A DNA stretch of 64,000 bases from Protonemura montana (Eukaryota; Arthropoda; Insecta; Plecoptera; Nemouridae): contig CANOQG010000007.1 of assembly GCA_947568835.1 (NCBI GenBank), forward strand, positions 4,030,001-4,094,000. Reading direction: 5' to 3'. The translations under genes were made by a program, and so were the position numbers. The notes under the pieces were generated by a model, which searched no databases, was not told where the DNA came from, and saw only the letters and a list, made by a program, of their open reading frames with translations. Positions within the stretch are counted from its first letter, which is position 1, and every line of letters begins with the position of its first letter. Positions 1 through 12,400 of this stretch are shown piece by piece.

Positions 1-115
1 GCAAGACATGGGGCAGGACATAGGGCAGGACATGGGACAGGACATAGGGCAGGACATGAGGCAGGACATGGGGCAAAACATGGGGCAGGACATGGGACAG
101 GACATGGGGCAGGAC

Positions 116-127
116 ATTGGCCAGGCT
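116..127 (+). repeat. Landmark monomer ATTGGCCAGGCT (first of 32)
   Basis: This 12-mer differs from the consensus at several sites and marks the HOR phase. On the minus strand its CTA reads TAG. The C of that CTA lies at 126, 1088, 5476, 7633, 9741, 10703, 13616, 14422, 16963, 17925, 21608, 22414, 24907, 25869, 27614, 28576, 31167, 32912, 33874, 37562, 38368, 40391, 41353, 45060, 45866, 48372, 50421, 52638, 54783, 56647, 58943 and 60807. Two subtypes follow it, GGGGAAAGAC then CAGGAC (18 copies) or CAAGAC (14 copies). The CAAGAC subtype often lies 962 or 806 bp after the other. Confidence 0.9.
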
Positions 128-167
128 ATGGGGCAGGACATGGGGCAGGACATGAGGCAGGACATGG

Positions 168-174
168 GACATGG
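168..174 (+). repeat. 7-bp short unit ATGGGAC and 11-bp AGGGGGAGGAC (frame-shifting units)
   Basis: ATGGGAC equals the consensus with internal GCAGG deleted. It occurs many times, usually just before ATGGGGCAAGAC, ATGGGGAAAGAC or ATAGGGCAGGAC. The 11-bp AGGGGGAGGAC or AGGGGAAGGAC follows ATGAGGC, ATGGGGC or ATAGGGC units (first at 537). A 5-bp ATGAC follows some 7-bp units (first at 1791). These lengths are not multiples of three, so each shifts every reading frame. Their positions are preserved between HOR copies. Confidence 0.88.
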
Positions 175-727
175 GGAAAGACATGGGGCAGGACATGGGG
201 CAGGACATGGGGCAGGACATGGGGCAGGACATGGGACAGGACATAGGGCAGGACATGGGGCAGGACATGGGGCAGGACATGGGGCAGGACATGGGACAGG
301 ACATGGAGCAGGACATGGGGCAGGACATGGGGCAGGACATGGGACAGGACATAGGGAAGGACATGGGGCAGGAAATGGGGCAGGACATGGGGCAGGACAT
401 GGGGCAGGACATGAGGCAGGACATTGGACAGGACATGGGGCAAAACATGGGGCAGGACATGGGACTGGACATGGGGCAGGACATGGGGCAGGACATGGGG
501 CAGGACATGGGGCAGGACATGGGACATGAGGCAGGACAGGGGGAGGACATGGAGCGGGACATGGGGCAGGACATGGGGCAGGACATGGAGCAGGACATGG
601 GGCAGGAAATAAGGCAGGACATGGGACAGGACATAGGGCAGGACATGGGGCAGGACATGAGGCAGGACATGGGGCAGGACATAAGACATAGGGCAGGACA
701 GGGGGAGGACATGGAGCAGGACATGGG

Positions 728-737
728 GCATTACATG
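728..737 (+). repeat. Landmark GCATTACATG (first of about 27)
   Basis: A monomer in which CAGGAC is replaced by CATTAC. It is followed by ATGGGGCAGGAC and ATAAGACAGGAC. On the minus strand its TTA reads TAA. TTA positions that end long minus-strand frames include 1429, 8238, 14763, 18266, 26210, 28917, 31508, 34215, 38709, 41694, 46207, 55388, 56964 and 59548. It is absent from HOR copies a, c, d and e. Confidence 0.8.
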
Positions 738-2055
738 GGGCAGGACATAAGACAGGACATAGGGCAGGACATGGGGCAGGACATGGGGCAGGACATGGGG
801 CAGGACATGGGACATGGGGAAAGACATGGGGCAGGACATGAGGCAGGACATGGGGCAGGACATGGGGCAGGACATGGCGCAGGACATGGGGCAGGACATG
901 GGGCAGGACATGGGGCAGGACATAGGGCAGGACATGGGGTAGGACATGAGGCAGGACATGGGACAGGACATGGGGCAGGACATGGGGCAGGACATGGGAC
1001 AGGACATAGGGCAGGACATGGGGCAGGACATGGGGCAAAACATGGGGCAGGACATAAGACAGGACATGGGGCAGGACATTGGCCAGGCTATGGGGCAGGA
1101 CATGGGGCAGGACATGAGGCAGGACATGGGACATGGGGAAAGACATGGGGCAAGACATGGGGCAGGACATGGGGCAGGACATGGGGCAGGACATGGGACA
1201 GGACATAGGGCAGGACATGGGGCAGGACATGGGGCAGGACATGGGGCAGGACATGGGACAGGACATGGAGCAGGACATGGGGCAGGACATGGGGCAGGAC
1301 ATGGGACAGGACATAGGGAAGGACATGGGGCAGGACATGGGGCAGGACATGGGGTAGGACATGGGGCAGGAAATGGGACAGGACAAGGGGCAGGACATGG
1401 GGCAGGACATGAGGCAGGACATGGGGCATTACATGGGGCAGGACATAAGACAGGACATAGGGCAGGACATGGGGCAGGACATGGGGCAGGACATGGGGCA
1501 GGACATGGGACATGGGGCAAGACATGGGGCAGGACATGAGGCAGGACATGGGGCAGGACATGGGGCAGGACATGGGGCAGGACATGGGGTAGGACATGGG
1601 GCAGGAAATGGGACAGGACAAGGGGCAGGACATGGGGCAGGACATGGGACATGGGGCAGGACATGGGGCAGGACATGGGGCAGGACATGGGGCAGGACAT
1701 GGGGCAGGACATGGTGCAGGACATGGGGCAGGACATAGGGCAGGACATGGGGCAGGACATGGGGCAGGACATGGAGCAGGACATGGGACATGACATGGGA
1801 CAGGACATGGGGCAGGACATGGGGCAGGACATGGGGAAGGACATAGGGCAGGACATGGGGCAGGACATGGGGCAGGACATGGGGCAGGACATAGGGCAGG
1901 ACATGGGGCAGGACATGGGGCAGGACATGGAGCAGGACATGGGGCAGGACATTGGGCAGGACATGGGACAGGACATGGGGCAGGACATGGGGCAGGACAT
2001 GGGGCAGGATATGAGGCAGGACATGGGGCAGGACATGAGGCAGGACATGGGACAT

Positions 2056-2065
2056 GAGGTAAGAC
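2056..2065 (+). other. Recurring 5' splice-donor-like monomer GAGGTAAGAC
   Basis: GAG|GTAAGA matches the eukaryotic 5' splice-site consensus (MAG|GTRAGT) in seven or eight positions. It recurs once per HOR, near 6,096, 10,877, 12,679, 15,390, 18,894, 20,671, 23,382, 29,545, 34,843, 36,645, 39,336, 42,321, 44,123, 46,834, 48,883, 51,100 and 53,245. The copy at 57,591 is GAGGTAAGTT, an even better match. The plus strand has no pyrimidine tract, so no acceptor partner exists inside the array and use as a real donor is unproven. Confidence 0.45.
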
Positions 2066-2094
2066 ATGGGGCAGGACATGGAGCAGGACATGGG

Positions 2095-3975
2095 ACAGGA
2101 CATGGGGCAGGACATGGGGCAGGACATGGGGCATGACATGGGACATGGGGCAGGACATGGGGTGGAACATGGAGCAGAAAATGGGGCACGACATGGGGCA
2201 GGACATAGGGCAGGACATGGGGCAGGACATGGGGCAGGACATGGGGCAGGACATGGGACATGGGGCAAGACATGGGGCAGGACATAGGGCAGGACATGGG
2301 GCAGGACATGGGGCAGGACATGGGACAGGACATAGGGCAGGACATGGGGAAGGACATGGGGCAGGAAATGGGGCAGGACATGGGACATGGGGCAGGACAG
2401 GGGGAGGACATGGAGCAGGACATGGGGCAGGACATGGGGCAGGACATGGGGCAGGACATGGGACATGGGGCAGGACAGGGGGAGGACATGGAGCAGGACA
2501 TGGGGCAGGACATGGTGCAGGACATGGGACAGGACATAGGGAAGGACATGGGGCAGGACATGGGGCAGGACATGGGGCAGGACATGGGACATGGGGCAAG
2601 ACATGGGACAGGACATGGGGCAGAACATGGGGCAGGACATGGGGCAGGACATGGGGCGGGACATAGGCCAGGACATGGGGCAGGAAATGGGACAGGACAA
2701 AGGGCAGGACATGGGGCAGGACATGGGACATGGGGCAGGACATGGGGCAGGACATGGGGCATGACATGGGGCAGGACATGGGACAGGACATGGGGCAGGA
2801 CATGGGGCAGGACATGGGGCAGGACATGGGGCAGGACATGAGGCAGGACATGGGACAGGACATGGGGCAGGACATGGGGCAGGACATGGACAATGGGGCA
2901 GGACATGGGGCAGGACATGGAGCAGGAGATGGGGCAGGAAATGGGGCAGGACATGGGACAGGACATAGGGCAGGACATGGGGCAGGACATGAGGCAGGAC
3001 ATGGGGCAGGACATGGGACATAGGGCAGGACAGGGGAAGGACATGGAGCAGGACATGGGGCAGGACATGGGGCAGGACATAAGACAGGACATAGGGCAGA
3101 ACATGGGGCAGGACATGGGGCAGGACATGGAGCAGGACATGGGGCAGGACATTGGGCAGGACATGGGACAGGACATGGGGCAGGACATGGGGCAGGACAT
3201 GGGGCAGGATATGAGGCAGGACATGGGGCAGGACATGAGGCAGGACATAAGACAGGACATAGGGCAGGACATGGGGCAGGACATGGGGCAGGACATGGGG
3301 CAGGACATGGGACATGGGGCAAGACATGGGGCAGGACATGAGGCAGGACATGGGGCAGGACATGGGGCAGGACATGGGGCAGGACATGGGGTAGGACATG
3401 GGGCAGGAAATGGGACAGGACAAGGGGCAGGACATGGGGCAGGACATGGGACATGGGGCAGGACATGGGGCAGGACATGGAGCAGGACATGGGACATGAC
3501 ATGGGACAGGACATGGGGCAGGACATGGGGCAGGACATGGGGAAGGACATAGGGCAGGACATGGGGCAGGACATGGGGCAGGACATGGGACATGGGGCAG
3601 GACATGGGGCAGGACATGGGGCAGGACATGGGGCAGGACATAGGGCAGGACATGGGGCAGGACATGGGGCAGGCCATGGGGCAGGACATGGGGCAGGACA
3701 TGGAGCAGGACATGGGGCAGGAAATGGGGCAGGACATGGGACATGGGGCAGGACAGGGGGAGGACATGGAGCAGGACATGGGGCAGGACATGGGACATGG
3801 GGCAGGACAGGGGGAGGACATGGAGCAGGACATGTGGCAGGACATGGGGCAGGACATGGGACAGGACATAGGGAAGGACATGGGGCAGGACATGGGGCAG
3901 GACATGGAGCAGGACATGGGACATGGGGCAAGACATGGGGCAGGACATGGGGCAGAACATGGGGCAGGACATGGG
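2095..3975. repeat. 1,881-bp tandem duplication, copy 1
   Basis: Landmarks from about 2.1 to 3.1 kb recur exactly 1,881 bp downstream, for example the CpG-bearing GCACGAC unit, two AGGGGGAGGAC units and the GGCGGGACATAGGCC unit. Copy 1 carries two private differences: a G-to-T at 2516, and near 2,886-2,892 ATGGACAATGGGG in place of ATGGGACATGGGG. The 3.1-4.0 kb part has its own arrangement, including a private G-to-T at 3835. Breakpoints are uncertain by about 40 bp. Confidence 0.8.
2146..2195 (+). repeat. CpG-bearing variant cluster (GTGGAAC / AGAAAATGG / GCACGAC)
   Basis: Four adjacent variant monomers occur in fixed order: GGGGTGGAAC, ATGGAGCAGAAA, ATGGGGCACGAC and an ordinary unit. GCACGAC carries one of the few CpGs of the array. 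The cluster recurs in most HORs, for example near 4,041, 6,189, 8,348, 10,980, 15,492, 19,000, 23,487, 29,648, 34,946, 39,440, 42,426, 46,937, 48,986, 51,203, 53,348 and 57,694. At 12,785, 20,775, 36,749 and 44,228 GTGGAAC is followed by ordinary units instead. Confidence 0.8.
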
Positions 3976-4985
3976 GCAGGACATGGGGCAGGACATGGGG
4001 CAGGACATGGGGCATGACATGGGACATGGGGCAGGACATGGGGTGGAACATGGAGCAGAAAATGGGGCACGACATGGGGCAGGACATAGGGCAGGACATG
4101 GGGCAGGACATGGGGCAGGACATGGGGCAGGACATGGGACATGGGGCAAGACATGGGGCAGGACATAGGGCAGGACATGGGGCAGGACATGGGGCAGGAC
4201 ATGGGACAGGACATAGGGCAGGACATGGGGAAGGACATGGGGCAGGAAATGGGGCAGGACATGGGACATGGGGCAGGACAGGGGGAGGACATGGAGCAGG
4301 ACATGGGGCAGGACATGGGGCAGGACATGGGGCAGGACATGGGACATGGGGCAGGACAGGGGGAGGACATGGAGCAGGACATGGGGCAGGACATGGGGCA
4401 GGACATGGGACAGGACATAGGGAAGGACATGGGGCAGGACATGGGGCAGGACATGGGGCAGGACATGGGACATGGGGCAAGACATGGGACAGGACATGGG
4501 GCAGAACATGGGGCAGGACATGGGGCAGGACATGGGGCGGGACATAGGCCAGGACATGGGGCAGGAAATGGGACAGGACAAAGGGCAGGACATGGGGCAG
4601 GACATGGGACATGGGGCAGGACATGGGGCAGGACATGGGGCATGACATGGGGCAGGACATGGGACAGGACATGGGGCAGGACATGGGGCAGGACATGGGG
4701 CAGGACATGGGGCAGGACATGAGGCAGGACATGGGACAGGACATGGGGCAGGACATGGGGCAGGACATGGGACATGGGGCAGGACATGGGGCAGGACATG
4801 GAGCAGGAGATGGGGCAGGAAATGGGGCAGGACATGGGACAGGACATAGGGCAGGACATGGGGCAGGACATGAGGCAGGACATGGGGCAGGACATGGGAC
4901 ATAGGGCAGGACAGGGGAAGGACATGGAGCAGGACATGGGGCAGGACATGGGGCAGGACATAAGACAGGACATAGGGCAGGACAT
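3976..4985. repeat. 1,881-bp tandem duplication, copy 2 (truncated)
   Basis: This segment repeats 2,095-3,105 at a constant 1,881-bp offset. It stops where a GGGTAGGAC unit near 4,990 leads into the paired GATCATGG landmark of the next HOR. It has the ordinary forms at the positions where copy 1 is changed (2516 and 2,886-2,892), so those changes arose in copy 1 after the duplication. Confidence 0.8.
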
Positions 4986-4995
4986 GGGGTAGGAC

Positions 4996-7152
4996 ATGGG
5001 GCAGATCATGGGGCAGGACATGGGACATGGGGCAAGACATGGGGCAGGACATGGGGCAGGACATGGGGCAGGACATGGGGCAGATCATGGGGCAGGACAT
5101 GGGACATGGGGCAGGACATGGGGCAGGACATGGGGCAGGACATGGGGCAGGACATGGGGCAGGACATGGGGCAGGACATAGGGCAGGCCATGGGGCAGGA
5201 CATGGGGCAGGACATGGAGCAGGACATGGGACATGACATGGGACAGGACATGGGGCAGGACATGGCGCAGGACATGGGGCAGGACATGGGGCAGGACATG
5301 GGGCAGGACATAGGGCAGGACATGGGGTAGGACATGAGGCAGGACATGGGACAGGACATGGGGCAGGACATGGGGCAGGACATGGGACAGGACATAGGGC
5401 AGGACATGAGGCAGGACATGGGGCAAAACATGGGGCAGGACATGGGACAGGACATGGGGCAGGACATTGGCCAGGCTATGGGGCAGGACATGGGGCAGGA
5501 CATGAGGCAGGACATGGGACATGGGGAAAGACATGGGGCAGGACATGGGGCAGGACATGGGGCAGGACATGGGGCAGGACATGGGACAGGACATAGGGCA
5601 GGACATGGGGCAGGACATGGGGCAGGACATGGGGCAGGACATGGGACAGGACATGGAGCAGGACATGGGGCAGGACATGGGGCAGGACATGGGACAGGAC
5701 ATAGGGAAGGACATGGGGCAGGAAATGGGGCAGGACATGGGGCAGGACATGGGGCAGGACATGAGGCAGGACATTGGACAGGACATGGGGCAAAACATGG
5801 GGCAGGACATGGGACTGGACATGGGGCAGGACATGGGGCAGGACATGGGGCAGGACATGGGGCAGGACATAGGGCAGGACATGGGGCAGGACATGGGGCA
5901 GGACATGGGGCAGGACATAGGGCAGGACATGGGGCAGGACATGGGGCAGGACATGGAGCAGGACATGGGGCAGGACATTGGGCAGGACATGGGACAGGAC
6001 ATGGGGCAGGACATGGGGCAGGACATGGGGCAGGACATGGGGCAGGATATGAGGCAGGACATGGGGCAGGACATGAGGCAGGACATGGGACATGAGGTAA
6101 GACATGGGGCAGGACATGGAGCAGGACATGGGACAGGACATGGGGCAGGACATGGGGCAGGACATGGGGCATGACATGGGACATGGGGCAGGACATGGGG
6201 TGGAACATGGAGCAGAAAATGGGGCACGACATGGGGCAGGACATAGGGCAGGACATGGGGCAGGACATGGGGCAGGAAATGGGGCAGGACATGGGACATG
6301 GGGCAAGACATGGGGCAGGACATAGGGCAGGACATGGGGCAGGACATGGGGCAGGACATGGGACAGGACATAGGGCAGGACATGGGGAAGGACATGGGGC
6401 AGGAAATGGGGCAGGACATGGGACATGGGGCAGGACAGGGGGAGGACATGGAGCAGGACATGGGGCAGGACATGGGGCAGGACATGGGGCAGGACATGGG
6501 ACATGGGGCAGGACAGGGGGAGGACATGGAGCAGGACATGGGGCAGGACATGGGGCAGGACATGGGACAGGACATAGGGAAGGACATGGGGCAGGACATG
6601 GGGCAGGACATGGGGCAGGACATGGGACATGGGGCAAGACATGGGACAGGACATGGGGCAGAACATGGGGCAGGACATGGGGCAGGACATGGGGCGGGAC
6701 ATAGGCCAGGACATGGGGCAGGAAATGGGACAGGACAAAGGGCAGGACATGGGGCAGGACATGGGACATGGGGCAGGACATGGGGCAGGACATGGGGCAT
6801 GACATGGGGCAGGACATGGGACAGGACATGGGGCAGGACATGGGGCAGGACATGGGGCAGGACATGGGGCAGGACATGAGGCAGGACATGGGACAGGACA
6901 TGGGGCAGGACATGGGGCAGGACATGGGACATGGGGCAGGACATGGGGCAGGACATGGAGCAGGAGATGGGGCAGGAAATGGGGCAGGACATGGGACAGG
7001 ACATAGGGCAGGACATGGGGCAGGACATGAGGCAGGACATGGGGCAGGACATGGGACATAGGGCAGGACAGGGGAAGGACATGGAGCAGGACATGGGGCA
7101 GGACATGGGGCAGGACATAAGACAGGACATAGGGCAGGACATGGGGTAGGAC
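4996..7152. repeat. 2.1-kb HOR, copy a (2,157 bp)
   Basis: The HOR is bounded here by the GATCATGG pair (5,004 and 5,083). Landmark order after it: GGCCATGG, a 7+5 unit pair (ATGGGAC then ATGAC), ATGGCGCAGG, GGGTAGGAC, CAAAAC, ATTGGCCAGGCT at 5466, GGGGAAAGAC, ATTGGAC, GGGACTGGAC, ATTGGGC, GATATGAGG, GAGGTAAGAC, GCATGAC, a GTGGAAC/GCACGAC cluster, CAAGAC, two AGGGGGAGGAC units, GGCGGGACATAGGCC, GACAAAGGG, GGAGATGG, ATAAGAC and GGGTAGGAC. This order serves as the reference for the other HOR copies. Confidence 0.85.
5004..5090 (+). repeat. Paired GATCATGG landmark (first of 11 pairs)
   Basis: Two CAGATCATGG monomers whose TCA triplets lie 79 bp apart mark the start of each full HOR. TCA positions: 5006/5085, 7163/7242, 9271/9350, 13146/13225, 21138/21217, 37092/37171, 44590/44669, 47902/47981, 49951/50030, 52168/52247 and 54313/54392, with a single one at 58660. 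The constant spacing shows the pair is copied as a unit. GATC occurs almost only here. Confidence 0.88.
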
Positions 7153-9260
7153 ATGGGGCAGATCATGGGGCAGGACATGGGACATGGGGCAAGACATGGG
7201 GCAGGACATGGGGCAGGACATGGGGCAGGACATGGGGCAGATCATGGGGCAGGACATGGGACATGGGGCAGGACATGGGGCAGGACATGGGGCAGGACAT
7301 GGGGCAGGACATGGGGCAGGACATGGGGCAGGACATAGGGCAGGCCATGGGGCAGGACATGGGGCAGGACATGGAGCAGGACATGGGACATGACATGGGA
7401 CAGGACATGGGGCAGGACATGGCGCAGGACATGGGGCAGGACATGGGGCAGGACATGGGGCAGGACATAGGGCAGGACATGGGGTAGGACATGAGGCAGG
7501 ACATGGGACAGGACATGGGGCAGGACATGGGGCAGGACATGGGACAGGACATAGGGCAGGACATGAGGCAGGACATGGGGCAAAACATGGGGCAGGACAT
7601 GGGACAGGACATGGGGCAGGACATTGGCCAGGCTATGGGGCAGGACATGGGGCAGGACATGAGGCAGGACATGGGACATGGGGAAAGACATGGGGCAGGA
7701 CATGGGGCAGGACATGGGGCAGGACATGGGGCAGGACATGGGACAGGACATAGGGCAGGACATGGGGCAGGACATGGGGCAGGACATGGGGCAGGACATG
7801 GGACAGGACATGGAGCAGGACATGGGGCAGGACATGGGGCAGGACATGGGACAGGAAATAGGGAAGGACATGGGGCAGGAAATGGGGCAGGACATGGGGC
7901 AGGACATGGGGCAGGACATGAGGCAGGACATTGGACAGGACATGGGGCAAAACATGGGGCAGGACATGGGACTGGACATGGGGCAGGACATGGGGCAGGA
8001 CATGGGGCAGGACATGGGGCAGGACATGGGACATGAGGCAGGACAGGGGGAGGACATGGAGCGGGACATGGGGCAGGACATGGGGCAGGACATGGAGCAG
8101 GACATGGGGCAGGAAATAAGGCAGGACATGGGACAGGACATAGGGCAGGACATGGGGCAGGACATGAGGCAGGACATGGGGCAGGACATAAGACATAGGG
8201 CAGGACAGGGGGAGGACATGGAGCAGGACATGGGGCATTACATGGGGCAGGACATAAGACAGGACATAGGGCAGGACATGGGACAGGACATGGGGCAGGA
8301 CATGGGGCAGGACATGGGGCATGACATGGGACATGGGGCAGGACATGGGGTGGAACATGGAGCAGAAAATGGGGCACGACATGGGGCAGGACATAGGGCA
8401 GGACATGGGGCAGGACATGGGGCAGGACATGGGGCAGGACATGGGACATGGGGCAAGACATGGGGCAGGACATAGGGCAGGACATGGGGCAGGACATGGG
8501 GCAGGACATGGGACAGGACATAGGGCAGGACATGGGGAAGGACATGGGGCAGGAAATGGGGCAGGACATGGGACATGGGGCAGGACAGGGGGAGGACATG
8601 GAGCAGGACATGGGGCAGGACATGGGGCAGGACATGGGGCAGGACATGGGGCAGGACATGGGGCAGGACATGGGACAGGACATAGGGAAGGACATGGGGC
8701 AGGACATGGGGCAGGACATGGGGCAGGACATGGGACATGGGGCAAGACATGGGACAGGACATGGGGCAGAACATGGGGCAGGACATGGGGCAGGACATGG
8801 GGCGGGACATAGGCCAGGACATGGGGCAGGAAATGGGACAGGACAAAGGGCAGGACATGGGGCAGGACATGGGACATGGGGCAGGACATGGGGCAGGACA
8901 TGGGGCATGACATGGGGCAGGACATGGGACAGGACATGGGGCAGGACATGGGGCAGGACATGGGGCAGGACATGGGGCAGGACATGAGGCAGGACATGGG
9001 ACAGGACATGGGGCAGGACATGGGGCAGGACATGGGACATGGGGCAGGACATGGGGCAGGACATGGAGCAGGAGATGGGGCAGGAAATGGGGCAGGACAT
9101 GGGACAGGACATAGGGCAGGACATGGGGCAGGACATGAGGCAGGACATGGGGCAGGACATGGGACATAGGGCAGGACAGGGGAAGGACATGGAGCAGGAC
9201 ATGGGGCAGGACATGGGGCAGGACATAAGACAGGACATAGGGCAGGACATGGGGTAGGAC
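7153..9260. repeat. 2.1-kb HOR, copy b (2,108 bp)
   Basis: This copy follows copy a at a 2,157-bp offset until about 8,025. There it switches to a segment with ATGAGGCAGGAC next to an 11-bp AGGGGGAGGAC, then GAGCGGGAC, GGAAATAAGG, ATAAGAC and GCATTACATGG (about 8,235). Copy a lacks that segment and has ATTGGGC, GATATGAGG and GAGGTAAGAC instead. Copy b also has one AGGGGGAGGAC near 8,590 where copy a has two. The copies therefore differ by block replacement as well as by point change. Confidence 0.8.
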
Positions 9261-9442
9261 ATGGGGCAGATCATGGGGCAGGACATGGGACATGGGGCAA
9301 GACATGGGGCAGGACATGGGGCAGGACATGGGGCAGGACATGGGGCAGATCATGGGGCAGGACATGGGACATGGGGCAGGACATGGGGCAGGACATGGGG
9401 CAGGACATGGGGCAGGACATGGGGCAGGACATGGGGCAGGAC
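9261..9442. repeat. GATCATGG pair segment linking the 2.1-kb and 8-kb HORs
   Basis: A third instance of the paired GATCATGG landmark (TCA at 9271 and 9350, 79 bp apart), with a 7-bp ATGGGAC and a CAAGAC unit between them. It leads into the GGCCATGG unit that opens the 8-kb block. Confidence 0.75.
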
Positions 9443-12400
9443 ATAGGGCAGGCCATGGGGCAGGACATGGGGCAGGACATGGAGCAGGACATGGGACATG
9501 ACATGGGACAGGACATGGGGCAGGACATGGCGCAGGACATGGGGCAGGACATGGGGCAGGACATGGGGCAGGACATAGGGCAGGACATGGGGTAGGACAT
9601 GAGGCAGGACATGGGACAGGACATGGGGCAGGACATGGGGCAGGACATGGGACAGGACATAGGGCAGGACATGAGGCAGGACATGGGGCAAAACATGGGG
9701 CAGGACATGGGACAGGACATGGGGCAGGACATTGGCCAGGCTATGGGGCAGGACATGGGGCAGGACATGAGGCAGGACATGGGACATGGGGAAAGACATG
9801 GGGCAGGACATGGGGCAGGACATGGGGCAGGACATGGGGCAGGACATGGGACAGGACATAGGGCAGGACATGGGGCAGGACATGGGGCAGGACATGGGGA
9901 AGGACATGGGACAGGACATGGAGCAGGACATGGGGCAGGACATGGGGCAGGACATGGGACAGGAAATAGGGAAGGACATGGGGCAGGAAATGGGGCAGGA
10001 CATGGGGCAGGACATGGGGCAGGACATGAGGCAGGACATTGGACAGGACATGGGGCAAAACATGGGGCAGGACATGGGACTGGACATGGGGCAGGACATG
10101 GGGCAGGACATGGGGCAGGACATGGGGCAGGACATGGGACATGAGGCAGGACAGGGGGAGGACATGGAGCGGGACATGGGGCAGGACATGGGGCAGGACA
10201 TGGAGCAGGACATGGGGCAGGAAATAAGGCAGGACATGGGACAGGACATAGGGCAGGACATGGGGCAGGACATGAGGCAGGACATGGGGCAGGACATAAG
10301 ACATAGGGCAGGACAGGGGGAGGACATGGAGCAGGACATGGGGCATTACATGGGGCAGGACATAAGACAGGACATAGGGCAGGACATGGGGCAGGACATG
10401 GGGCAGGACATGGGGCAGGACATGGGACATGGGGAAAGACATGGGGCAGGACATGAGGCAGGACATGGGGCAGGACATGGGGCAGGACATGGCGCAGGAC
10501 ATGGGGCAGGACATGGGGCAGGACATGGGGCAGGACATAGGGCAGGGTATGGGGTAGGACATGAGGCAGGACATGGGACAGGACATGGGGCAGGACATGG
10601 GGCAGGACATGGGACAGGACATAGGGCAGGACATGGGGCAGGACATGGGGCAAAACATGGGGCAGGACATAAGACAGGACATGGGGCAGGACATTGGCCA
10701 GGCTATGGGGCAGGACATGGGGCAGGACATGAGGCAGGACATGGGACATGGGGAAAGACATGGGGCAAGACATGGGGCAGGACATGGGGCAGGACATGGG
10801 GCAGGACATGGGACAGGACATAGGGCAGAACATGGGGCAGGACATGGGGCAGGACATGAGGCAGGACATGGGACATGAGGTAAGACATGGGGCAGGACAT
10901 GGAGCAGGACATGGGACAGGACATGGGGCAGGACATGGGGCAGGACATGGGGCATGACATGGGACATGGGGCAGGACATGGGGTGGAACATGGAGCAGAA
11001 AATGGGGCACGACATGGGGCAGGACATAGGGCAGGACATGGGGCAGGACATGGGGCAGGACATGGGGCAGGACATGGGACATGGGGCAAGACATGGGGCA
11101 GGACATAGGGCAGGACATGGGGCAGGACATGGGGCAGGACATGGGACAGGACATAGGGCAGGACATGGGGAAGGACATGGGGCAGGAAATGGGGCAGGAC
11201 ATGGGACATGGGGCAGGACAGGGGGAGGACATGGAGCAGGACATGGGGCAGGACATGGGGCAGGACATGGGGCAGGACATGGGACATGGGGCAGGACAGG
11301 GGGAGGACATGGAGCAGGACATGGGGCAGGACATGGGGCAGGACATGGGACAGGACATAGGGAAGGACATGGGGCAGGACATGGGGCAGGACATGGGGCA
11401 GGACATGGGACATGGGGCAAGACATGGGACAGGACATGGGGCAGAACATGGGGCAGGACATGGGGCAGGACATGGGGCGGGACATAGGCCAGGACATGGG
11501 GCAGGAAATGGGACAGGACAAAGGGCAGGACATGGGGCAGGACATGGGACATGGGGCAGGACATGGGGCAGGACATGGGGCATGACATGGGGCAGGACAT
11601 GGGACAGGACATGGGGCAGGACATGGGGCAGGACATGGGGCAGGACATGGGGCAGGACATGAGGCAGGACATGGGACAGGACATGGGGCAGGACATGGGG
11701 CAGGACATGGGACATGGGGCAGGACATGGGGCAGGACATGGAGCAGGAGATGGGGCAGGAAATGGGGCAGGACATGGGACAGGACATAGGGCAGGACATG
11801 GGGCAGGACATGAGGCAGGACATGGGGCAGGACATGGGACATAGGGCAGGACAGGGGAAGGACATGGAGCAGGACATGGGGCAGGACATGGGGCAGGACA
11901 TAAGACAGGACATAGGGCAGGACATGGGGCAGGACATGGGGCAGGACATGGAGCAGGACATGGGGCAGGACATTGGGCAGGACATGGGACAGGACATGGG
12001 GCAGGACATGGGGCAGGACATGGGGCAGGATATGAGGCAGGACATGGGGCAGGACATGAGGCAGGACATAAGACAGGACATAGGGCAGGACATGGGGCAG
12101 GACATGGGGCAGGACATGGGGCAGGACATGGGACATGGGGCAAGACATGGGGCAGGACATGAGGCAGGACATGGGGCAGGACATGGGGCAGGACATGGGG
12201 CAGGACATGGGGTAGGACATGGGGCAGGAAATGGGACAGGACAAGGGGCAGGACATGGGGCAGGACATGGGACATGGGGCAGGACATGGGGCAGGACATG
12301 GGGCAGGACATGGGGCAGGACATGGGGCAGGACATGGGGCAGGACATGGGGCAGGACATAGGGCAGGACATGGGGCAGGACATGGGGCAGGACATGGAGC

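Larger units (their letters stand above)
1..2094. repeat. Leading partial HOR block
   Basis: This block begins inside an HOR and carries two copies of the landmark ATTGGCCAGGCT, at 116 and 1078. The first is followed by GGGGAAAGAC and an intact CAGGAC unit, the second by GGGGAAAGAC and a CAAGAC unit. The variant order matches 16,838 onward at a constant offset of 16,837 bp, and the match continues to about 3.3 kb apart from a 24-bp difference. It is therefore an older or translocated copy of the block at 16.8-20 kb. A private G-to-T change lies at 1715. Confidence 0.85.

Noticed and set aside
604..613. Polyadenylation signal in GGAAATAAGG
   Set aside because: It gives AATAAG, a weak variant. 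There is no AATAAA, no U-rich downstream element and no gene.
3453..4547. A 364-residue plus-strand MGQD/GAGH/WGRT repeat protein (longest forward frame)
   Set aside because: It runs through all three registers of the repeat because of 7- and 11-bp units. Every monomer supplies an ATG, so a start codon means nothing here.
126..5021. A 1,631-residue minus-strand Cys/Pro/Met-rich protein
   Set aside because: It consists only of 4-residue repeats that change register at 7-, 5- and 11-bp units. It lacks any unique start, domain or end and overlaps equally open frames on both strands. The consensus is stop-free in all six frames, so length is no evidence of coding.
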